From the NCBI GenBank assembly GCA_900545625.1, contig UQZS01000013.1, positions 1-36,796 of the forward strand: a stretch of DNA of 36,796 nucleotides, given 5' to 3'. Each line of letters starts with the position of its first letter. The stretch's first letter is position 1. The notes under the pieces were generated by a model, which saw only the letters and a program-made list of their open reading frames with translations, made no database searches and was not told where the DNA came from. Of the stretch, positions 27,122 to 33,238 are shown one piece after another. Position numbers and translations under genes: made by a program. The stretch comes from an uncultured Oscillospiraceae bacterium. GTDB lineage: Bacteria; Bacillota; Clostridia; Oscillospirales; Acutalibacteraceae.

Positions 27122-27470
27122 CTTCCCCTCCCGAAATGTGTTTCATCTTCTCAAAGATCTCCATGCCGCGTTCAACGGAATCGTCCGCAATAAAGCGCAG
27201 CTCCGGCGTTTTGCGAAGCCCAAGCCGCCCGCCGACCTCGCGGCGCAGATACCCCGTCGCGCTTTTTAAGCCCTCCACCGCCTCTTTGGCGGTCGAAAGC
27301 CCCTCAAGCGCACTGACGTACACTTTCGCTACCGAAAGGTCACGGCTGACCTCCACACGCACGACCGTGAGCATTTTATCCTTGACGCGCGGGTCTTTGA
27401 GCTCGCGCAGGAGCGCAACCAGCTCGCGCTTGATATCCTCGGAGGTCCTGTCTGTTTTATATCCTGCCAT
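27114..27470 (-). CDS. rbfA: Ribosome-binding factor A
   Basis: This small KH-fold protein helps mature the 30S subunit by acting on the 5' end of 16S rRNA. The 118 residues fit the family, with DIKRELVALLRELKDPRV and the conserved LTVVRVEVSRDLSVAKVYVS. ATG 27470 is preferred because AGGGG lies 7 bases upstream; ATG 27476 overlaps that site. It follows infB by 45 bases. Confidence 0.93.
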   Translation of the reverse strand: MAGYKTDRTSEDIKRELVALLRELKDPRVKDKMLTVVRVEVSRDLSVAKVYVSALEGLSTAKEAVEGLKSATGYLRREVGGRLGLRKTPELRFIADDSVERGMEIFEKMKHISGGEDA

Positions 27471-27515
27471 TGTCATCCCCTGCCGCCCGTAATATCGAAT
27501 GTAGTTTGCGCGGCG

Positions 27516-29834
27516 TTAATCGCGGTATTCTTCCATGATGAAGGCTTCGAGCACGTCGCCCTCTTTGATGTCGTTAAACTTTTCAAGCCCCACGCCGCAT
27601 TCATAGCCCTGTGCGACCTCTTTGACATCGTCTTTAAAGCGCTTAAGCGACGCGATCGCATCCTCGGTAATGACGACGCCGTCGCGCACGACACGGATCT
27701 GCGCGTTTCGGGTGATCTTGCCGTCGAGCACATAGGAGCCTGCGATCGTACCCGCGGAGGAAAGTTTGAACACATTGCGCACCTCGGCGCGGCCGAGCTG
27801 CACCTCGCGGTATTTCGGCGCAAGCATGCCCTTGATGGCGGCCTCGATCTCCTCAATGCAGTCATAAATGACACGGTACATGCGCATATCAATGCCGTCG
27901 CGTTCGGCAAGCTGCGTTGCCACCGGATCAGGGCGCACATTGAACCCGACGATGATGGCGTTCGAAGCGTTGGCGAGCATCACATCGGATTCGCTGACCG
28001 CACCGACGCCGCCGTGGATAACCTTGACATGCACCTCGTCGTTCGACAGCTTTTCGAGGCTTTGGCGAACCGCCTCCACAGAGCCCTGCACATCCGCCTT
28101 GACGATGATGTCGAGTTCCTTGACTTCACCCTCGTTGATAGAAGCAAACAGGTTGTCGAGCGTGACTTTGTGGAACTGCTTGAATTCCTCTTCCTTGGCG
28201 TCGTGCTTTCTCTGCTCCACAAGCTCGCGCGCAAGTCTTTCATCGGAAACCGCGTCAAAGGCGTCGCCTGCCTGCGGGACATCCACAAGGCCGGTGATCT
28301 CCACAGGAACAGAGGGTCCCGCCGTTTCCACACGCTGCCCGCGGTCGTTGGTCATGACGCGCACACGGCCGACCGCCATGCCTGCGACGATGGTATCGCC
28401 CGCTTTGAGCGTACCGTTCTGCACAAGCAGCGTTGCCACGGGGCCGCGGCCCTTGTCGAGCCGCGCCTCAATGACTACGCCCTTGCCGGGGCGGTTCGGG
28501 TTGGCCTTGAGTTCTTTCATCTCCGCCACAAGCAGGATGGATTCAAGCAGCTTGTCAATGTTCATGCCCGTTTTTGCCGAAACCGGCACGCAGATCACGT
28601 CGCCGCCCCATTCTTCGGGGATAAGCTCGTATTCGGTGAGCTGCTGCATGATTTTTTCGGTCGAAGCGCCGGGCTTATCCATTTTGTTGATCGCAACAAT
28701 GATGCTGACGTCCGCGGCTTTTGCGTGGTTGATGGCCTCTATGGTCTGCGGCATGATGCCGTCATCCGCCGCGACCACCAGCACGGCGATGTCCGTCGCC
28801 TGTGCGCCGCGTGCACGCATGGCGGTGAACGCCGCGTGGCCGGGGGTGTCGAGGAAGGTGATTTTCTGCCCGCCCACATCAACGCGGTATGCGCCGATGT
28901 GCTGCGTGATGCCGCCCGCTTCGGTCTCGGTGACCGCAGTATGGCGGATCGTATCAAGCAGGGAGGTCTTGCCGTGGTCGACGTGGCCCATGACCACCAC
29001 GACCGGATCGCGCGGAAGCAGGTCTTCTTCGGCGTCCTCGGTATCGTCAATGATGCGTTCCTCGATCGTCACAACGACCTCTTTTTCGACCTTTGCGCCA
29101 AGCTCGGATGCAACGATCGCCGCCGTCTCATAGTCAATGACCTCGTTGACGGTCGCCATCTGCCCCAAAGAGAACAGCTTTTTGATGACCTCCGCCGCCG
29201 TCATTTTCAGGCGGGAGGCAAGCTCGCCGACGGTGATCTCGTCGGGGATCGTGACCTTGATGGGCTTCTTCGCGCGCTCGGCGGCGATACGCGCCATGCG
29301 CTCCTTTTCGGTCTCGCGCTTGCGTGAACGCATGCCCTGACGGCGGTACTGCTGCGACTTCTGCTTGAGCTTTTGCTTGTGTACGACATTATCGCCGTTG
29401 TTGCGGTTGTTGACAGGCGCGATATTCTCATAGCGCTCGTTGTATTTGTCCAGCTCAACGTTGCCCGCACGCGTATCCACGTGGCGCACCTCGCCTTTGG
29501 TGCGGGATTGCATGGGTTTCGCGGGATCCTTTGCTTTTTTCGCGGGTGCAGGTGCAGTATCCGCCTTTTTGTCCGCCGCAGCCGCCGGCTTCTCGGCGGC
29601 GGGAGCTTTTTCTTTTTTCGGCGCGGAAGTACGCTGCATGGCAAAATAGCTGTCCAGAGATTCCACCGCGTTTTCAGCGGTCAGCACATCGAACAGCACA
29701 TCCAATTCTTTTTCTTCAAGCGCCGTCTGGGATTTCTTTTCGCCGGGGAAATATTTGCCCAGCAGATCCGCCAGCTTTTTGCTGGGGACATTGAAATCCT
29801 TTGCGGCTTCGTGGAGTTTATATTTTTTCGTCAT
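27516..29834 (-). CDS. infB: Translation initiation factor IF-2
   Basis: This GTPase brings initiator tRNA to the ribosome. The 772 residues comprise an N-terminal IF2N helix region (1-55, [23 protein letters not shown]), a low-complexity Ala/Lys/Pro stretch (about 65-125), a second IF2N module (about 185-240), and the G domain with [18 protein letters not shown] and a SAK-type motif. The C-terminal domains with the fMet-tRNA-binding barrel follow. The start is ATG 29834. The frame stays open to 30089, but that part overlaps the L7Ae-like gene in another frame and has no conserved sequence. It starts 4 bases after that gene. Confidence 0.96.
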   Translation of the reverse strand: MTKKYKLHEAAKDFNVPSKKLADLLGKYFPGEKKSQTALEEKELDVLFDVLTAENAVESLDSYFAMQRTSAPKKEKAPAAEKPAAAADKKADTAPAPAKKAKDPAKPMQSRTKGEVRHVDTRAGNVELDKYNERYENIAPVNNRNNGDNVVHKQKLKQKSQQYRRQGMRSRKRETEKERMARIAAERAKKPIKVTIPDEITVGELASRLKMTAAEVIKKLFSLGQMATVNEVIDYETAAIVASELGAKVEKEVVVTIEERIIDDTEDAEEDLLPRDPVVVVMGHVDHGKTSLLDTIRHTAVTETEAGGITQHIGAYRVDVGGQKITFLDTPGHAAFTAMRARGAQATDIAVLVVAADDGIMPQTIEAINHAKAADVSIIVAINKMDKPGASTEKIMQQLTEYELIPEEWGGDVICVPVSAKTGMNIDKLLESILLVAEMKELKANPNRPGKGVVIEARLDKGRGPVATLLVQNGTLKAGDTIVAGMAVGRVRVMTNDRGQRVETAGPSVPVEITGLVDVPQAGDAFDAVSDERLARELVEQRKHDAKEEEFKQFHKVTLDNLFASINEGEVKELDIIVKADVQGSVEAVRQSLEKLSNDEVHVKVIHGGVGAVSESDVMLANASNAIIVGFNVRPDPVATQLAERDGIDMRMYRVIYDCIEEIEAAIKGMLAPKYREVQLGRAEVRNVFKLSSAGTIAGSYVLDGKITRNAQIRVVRDGVVITEDAIASLKRFKDDVKEVAQGYECGVGLEKFNDIKEGDVLEAFIMEEYRD

Positions 29835-29838
29835 CCTG

Positions 29839-30156
29839 TCATTCCCTCCCGATGTGGTCTTGTATGCGCGCGGCAAAACCGGCATCGTTGACGGTGAGCA
29901 CCGCCGTAGGTTTTGCGCCGATCGTTTTGCCGAGCTCCTGCATGGTAAAAGCACCGCGTACCGTCGCGGCATTCGGGGAAAAGCGGGCAGCGGCGCGTTC
30001 CATTTCCGTCTGCAGCCGCTCTGACGCGTCCGATGCGAGCAGGCAAAGGCTCGCAGACCCGTTTTGAATTGCGCCGAGCGCCGCGTCATGTCCGGCGCTC
30101 AAAAGCCCTGCGCGGCGGGCGATCCCCAGCAGCCCGCCTGCTTTGTTATCCGTCAC
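29839..30156 (-). CDS. L7Ae-family ribosomal protein-like (YlxQ)
   Basis: This 105-residue protein of the L7Ae/L30e/YlxQ family, presumably binding kink-turn RNA, has the start [21 protein letters not shown] and the central [12 protein letters not shown] strand. The start is GTG 30156, behind GGAGGAGG and overlapping the ylxR stop by 11 bases; the longer in-frame ATG at 30204 lies within ylxR. Its place between ylxR and infB is the standard one. The exact role in Bacillota is not settled. Confidence 0.88.
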   Translation of the reverse strand: MTDNKAGGLLGIARRAGLLSAGHDAALGAIQNGSASLCLLASDASERLQTEMERAAARFSPNAATVRGAFTMQELGKTIGAKPTAVLTVNDAGFAARIQDHIGRE

Positions 30157-30415
30157 GCTGCAGCGCCTCCTCCAATTCGGCGTACACGGCGTCGGGGACG
30201 GCACAGCCGAACACGCGTTCGAGCCGCTTCGCTTTTTTCGCTTTCAAAAGGCAGCCGACGTCGGGGCAGATATAGGCGCCCCTTCCGGGCATTTTCCCGG
30301 TCGTGTCGAGCGAGATGACGCCCTCTTTCGAACGCACCACACGCACAAGCTCACGCTTCGGCTTCTGCGTACCGCAGCCCGTGCACAGACGCATCGGTAT
30401 GTTTTTGGTCTTCAC
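30146..30415 (-). CDS. ylxR: YlxR-family nucleic-acid-binding protein (DUF448)
   Basis: This 89-residue basic protein has the family motifs PMRLCTGCGTQKPKREL and GRGAYICPDVGCL. The cysteines (CTGC and CPDVGC) are arranged as a possible metal site. Relatives are linked to RNA or DNA binding and transcription control. The start is GTG 30415, with GGGAG upstream. It follows nusA by 39 bases. Confidence 0.92.
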   Translation of the reverse strand: MKTKNIPMRLCTGCGTQKPKRELVRVVRSKEGVISLDTTGKMPGRGAYICPDVGCLLKAKKAKRLERVFGCAVPDAVYAELEEALQRDG

Positions 30416-30454
30416 GCTGTCAGCTCCCTTGTTGCCTGTAAATCCTTTTGGGTC

Positions 30455-31504
30455 TTAGCCCTCGTAAAAGCCGCTTTCGGGCTTGATATCGATCTTCCAG
30501 CCGGTAAGGCGCGCCGCAAGGCGGGCGTTCTGGCCCTTATTGCCGATAGCAAGCGAAAGCTGGTTATCGGGCACGGTCGCCTGGCAGGAACGCGCTTCGG
30601 CGTCCACGATCTCGACGCCCAGCACCTTTGCGGGTGCAAGCGCCGCGGCGACGAATTGCTGCGGATCCTCGCTGTATACGACGATATCGATCTTCTCGCC
30701 GCCGAGCTCCTCGACGATCTTATTCACACGCGCGCCGCGCGGGCCGATGCACGCGCCGACGGCGTCCACGTTTTCATCCTTGCTGTGCACGGCGATCTTC
30801 GTGCGCGCGCCCGCTTCGCGCGAGACGGCCTCGATCGTCACAGTGCCGTCGTAAATTTCGGGCACCTCCGTTTCAAACAGCCGCTTGACAAGACCCGGAT
30901 GCGTGCGGGAGATCATAGCCTTCGGGCCCTTTTCGGTCTCGCGGACATCCACGATAAACACCTTGGTAAGGCTCCCCTCGGTGAAGGTCTCGCCGGGGAC
31001 CTGCTCGCCTTTCGGGAGGATCGCCTCCGCCTTGCCGATCTCAAGCGTCACGTTGCCCGTTACGGGGTCGATGCGCTGCACCTTGGCGGTGACCAGCTCC
31101 TGCTGCTTGGACTGGAACTCCATCATGATCTGCCCGCGCTCCGCGTCGCGGATGCCCTGGCGGATAACGTGCTTCGCGGTCTGTGCCGCGATCCTGCCGA
31201 AGTCCTTGGCTTCGAGCGCGATTTGGATCTCGTCGCCCACCGCCGCGTCGGATTTGAACTGCTGTGCTTCCTCAACGGTCATTTCGCAGTCGGGATCTTC
31301 CACCGTTTCCACGACCGTCTTGTGGAGAAACACGTTCATGATGCTATTCTCTGGATCGATCTCGCAGGAGATGACGTCCTTGCCGTTGTAGTCCTTTTTG
31401 ACCGCGACCAAAATTGCCGCCTTGATCTTTTCATACAGGTATTCGGCGGGGATGCCCTTTTCCTTTTCCAGCGCCTTGACCGCCTCGAAAAACTCCTTGT
31501 TCAT
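30455..31504 (-). CDS. nusA: Transcription termination/antitermination factor NusA
   Basis: This RNA-polymerase-binding factor affects pausing, termination and antitermination. The 349 residues are normal for Bacillota, which lack the C-terminal acidic repeats. The N-terminal polymerase-binding domain (about 1-125) is followed by an S1 domain (about 135-200) and two KH domains (about 205-345, with GACIGPRGARVNKIVEEL and LAIGNKGQNARLAARLTGWKIDI). I choose ATG 31504; GTG 31507 is directly before it, and both lie behind GGAGG. It starts 3 bases after rimP. Confidence 0.96.
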   Translation of the reverse strand: MNKEFFEAVKALEKEKGIPAEYLYEKIKAAILVAVKKDYNGKDVISCEIDPENSIMNVFLHKTVVETVEDPDCEMTVEEAQQFKSDAAVGDEIQIALEAKDFGRIAAQTAKHVIRQGIRDAERGQIMMEFQSKQQELVTAKVQRIDPVTGNVTLEIGKAEAILPKGEQVPGETFTEGSLTKVFIVDVRETEKGPKAMISRTHPGLVKRLFETEVPEIYDGTVTIEAVSREAGARTKIAVHSKDENVDAVGACIGPRGARVNKIVEELGGEKIDIVVYSEDPQQFVAAALAPAKVLGVEIVDAEARSCQATVPDNQLSLAIGNKGQNARLAARLTGWKIDIKPESGFYEG

Positions 31505-31507
31505 CAC

Positions 31508-31987
31508 TTAAAAACCTCCAAAATCATCGAGCTTTATCCACGATGCTTCTTTTTTGTCAAATGCGCGCGTCGCGCCGTCGTCACACCGGACGGTCACTGT
31601 GCCGTCCGAAAAGTCTTCCAGAACGCCCCTGTATTCGCGTCTGCCGTCTACGGCGCGGATGAACCGCACCATAACGTTTTCGCCCAAATACCGTTTAAAA
31701 TGGAAGTCGCGCGTCAATTCACGTTCGATCCCCGGAGACTGCACCTGCAGGCTGTAGCTGCGGTCGATGGGATCGGCTTCGTCCAGCGGCGTATCGAGCG
31801 CCTGGCTCATCGCCACGCAGTCCTCAATAGAGACAGGCTCATTTTCCTTGTCAATAATAATGCGCAAATACCACTCGGTGCCCTCTTTTAAAAAGCGCAC
31901 GTCCCAAAGCAGCAGACCGAGCGATTGTGCGAGCGGTTCGGCGATTTCCCAGACCACCGCCGCCGTATTCTGCTTTTTTTCTGCCAT
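31508..31987 (-). CDS. rimP: Ribosome maturation factor RimP
   Basis: This 159-residue 30S maturation factor has an N-terminal alpha/beta domain (LGLLLWDVRFLKEG, LRIIIDKE, VSIEDC) and a C-terminal SH3-like barrel (from about 90, with VQSPGIERELTRDFHFKRYLG). The start is ATG 31987, where conservation begins; the frame continues to 32080 without family sequence. The nearest good ribosome site (AAAGGAG, 32023-32029) is about 35 bases away, with a perfect hairpin in between. It is the first gene of the operon running to ribF. Confidence 0.9.
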   Translation of the reverse strand: MAEKKQNTAAVVWEIAEPLAQSLGLLLWDVRFLKEGTEWYLRIIIDKENEPVSIEDCVAMSQALDTPLDEADPIDRSYSLQVQSPGIERELTRDFHFKRYLGENVMVRFIRAVDGRREYRGVLEDFSDGTVTVRCDDGATRAFDKKEASWIKLDDFGGF

Positions 31988-31999
31988 ATTGGTTTGCGG

Positions 32000-32078
32000 C
32001 GCGCCGAGTTGTCGGCGCGGCACTCCTTTCTGCCGCGAAGTCCGCACAAAACGAGGAGAGCGGGTCGCCCCACTCTCC
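32000..32078 (-). promoter_or_regulatory. Structured leader of the rimP-nusA operon
   Basis: Read on the minus strand, the first hairpin pairs 32069-32078 with 32055-32064 (10 bp, one wobble) around a GCGA loop (GNRA type) and is followed by TCGTTTTG. The second, a perfect 8-bp stem (32012-32019 with 32000-32007, loop CAAC), lies between AAAGGAG and the rimP start. The first could be a weak attenuator. The second could bring a distant ribosome site nearer to the start or modulate it. The structures are seen; the functions are inferred. Confidence 0.5.
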
Positions 32079-32105
32079 AATCGCAGCCTGTATTCTTACG
32101 CTGCA

Positions 32106-32134
32106 ATCATAGCACAAGTGCAAAAGAATTGCAA
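32106..32134 (-). promoter_or_regulatory. Promoter of the rimP-to-ribF operon
   Basis: On the minus strand TTGCAA (32129-32134) and TATGAT (32106-32111) are separated by 17 bases. Transcription would start near 32099, giving a leader of about 110 bases. Confidence 0.75.
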
Positions 32135-32148
32135 GCCTTTTTTCCCGC

Positions 32149-32337
32149 TTACAGGTCGTCGGCGTCCTGTACGGGATTTGCCGTGTGATCCGTCGGCGTG
32201 CCCGTGTAGCTGCCGAGCACGTCTGTATCGGCGCCCTCGTTGTCAAAGCCGTGCCAGATGTCGGCGATCTCCTCGGTGACCTCGCTGATCTTTTCGACCG
32301 CACGCTGCGACGGTTTTTTCTTCTTGTCCTTCGACAT
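32149..32337 (-). CDS. Small acidic hypothetical protein
   Basis: This 62-residue protein has a lysine-rich start (MSKDKKKKPSQ), a helical middle (RAVEKISEVTEEIADIWHGF) and an acidic, probably disordered end rich in Asp, Thr and Gly. It has no membrane segment or cysteine. ATG 32337 has an excellent ribosome site (AAAGGAG, 7 bases away), which makes it a real gene despite its size. It stands alone between the mgtC terminator and the rimP promoter. The family is not recognised. Confidence 0.65.
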   Translation of the reverse strand: MSKDKKKKPSQRAVEKISEVTEEIADIWHGFDNEGADTDVLGSYTGTPTDHTANPVQDADDL

Positions 32338-32460
32338 ATTTGCGCTCCTTTCCGCTTTTGCGCGATTTCGGGCGGCTGCCCGAATTTAGTTTTTGCGGAA
32401 AAGATACAAACATACGCGTGCTTTCGGCTTTGCGCGTCTGACAGCTCACATCTGCAATCT

Positions 32461-32490
32461 GAAAACGGACGGCTTCTGCCGCCCGTTTTC
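32461..32490 (-). terminator. Terminator of the rlmB-999aa-mgtC operon
   Basis: A 13-base stem with one mismatch pairs 32478-32490 with 32461-32473 around a 4-base loop. The T-run (GTTTTC) forms part of the 3' arm on the minus strand. It lies 12 bases after the mgtC stop. Confidence 0.65.
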
Positions 32491-32502
32491 TCGCTTTACG
32501 CT

Positions 32503-33225
32503 TTAATCCATATATACGTCCACAACGTTTTCGTCCGCCTGCAGGGTAGAAACGATGATCTTCAGCGCGTTGTCCGTTTTCGGGAAAATAAGCGCCTTGA
32601 TGGTGGCGGTATCCTTTTTCTTGCGGAATTTCGAGTCATTGTCGTAAAGGATCTCCATCGAGTGCACCACCGTGCCCGTGCGCTTGATGAGCCCCGAGAT
32701 CTTCGGCACCTGCTCGGCGAGATCCTTGACCTCGATATACAGCGCCTTGCCCGCTTTGCCGCGGACGATGACCTTTTTGAGCGAATTGAGCGTCATATAG
32801 ATCACAAAGGTCGCAACGATCGCACCCGTTACAAAGCCTGCGCCGACGGCGATACCGATGCACGAGACCGCCCACAGGCTTGCCGCCGTGGTAAGGCCTT
32901 TGACGGAAAAGCCCTCACGCAAGATCGTGCCAGCGCCCAAAAAGCCGATACCGCTTACGACCTGCGCCGCCATGCGGGTGATGTCCACATTCGCCTGCCC
33001 CTCATAGGTCCTGGATATGTATACGGAGGTCAGCATGATAAGCGTTGAGCCGACCGCCACGAGGATGTGCGTACGGAAGCCCGCGGGGCGGTGCGAATGC
33101 TCGCGTTCAAAGCCGATGATCCCGCTGAGCAGCACGCTTAAAGCCAGCTTCCACGCCGCGTCGATCACAAAGCGGAACTCCTGGTTGTTCCAAAGCCACA
33201 GTGCGGCTTCCTTGAGCCATTCCAT
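32503..33225 (-). CDS. MgtC/SapB-family membrane protein
   Basis: This 240-residue inner-membrane protein has the MgtC domain of about five helices (30-150) with the family motifs GFEREHSHRPAGFRTH and VVSGIGFLGAGTILREG. A C-terminal cytoplasmic ACT-like domain (about 160-240) follows. MgtC proteins in pathogens affect survival at low magnesium and inhibit the F-type ATPase; the role in commensal Clostridia is not known. ATG 33225 has GGAGG upstream. It follows the P-type ATPase-like gene by 13 bases, so the two are cotranscribed. Confidence 0.92.
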   Translation of the reverse strand: MEWLKEAALWLWNNQEFRFVIDAAWKLALSVLLSGIIGFEREHSHRPAGFRTHILVAVGSTLIMLTSVYISRTYEGQANVDITRMAAQVVSGIGFLGAGTILREGFSVKGLTTAASLWAVSCIGIAVGAGFVTGAIVATFVIYMTLNSLKKVIVRGKAGKALYIEVKDLAEQVPKISGLIKRTGTVVHSMEILYDNDSKFRKKKDTATIKALIFPKTDNALKIIVSTLQADENVVDVYMD

Positions 33226-33238
33226 TCGTGCGCCTCCT

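Noticed and set aside
27868..29327. Two long plus-strand frames opposite infB (421 and 437 residues)
   Set aside because: They are antisense shadows of a highly conserved GTPase gene in G+C-rich DNA, with no recognisable domain.
29835..30089. In-frame extension of infB upstream of ATG 29834
   Set aside because: It lies over the L7Ae-like gene in another frame and lacks IF-2 sequence.
32367..32384. Perfect 7-bp hairpin (TTCGGGC/GCCCGAA) before the 62-residue gene
   Set aside because: Only the plus-strand reading is followed by T-rich sequence and no plus-strand gene ends there; on the minus strand it would simply lie in the leader of the small gene.
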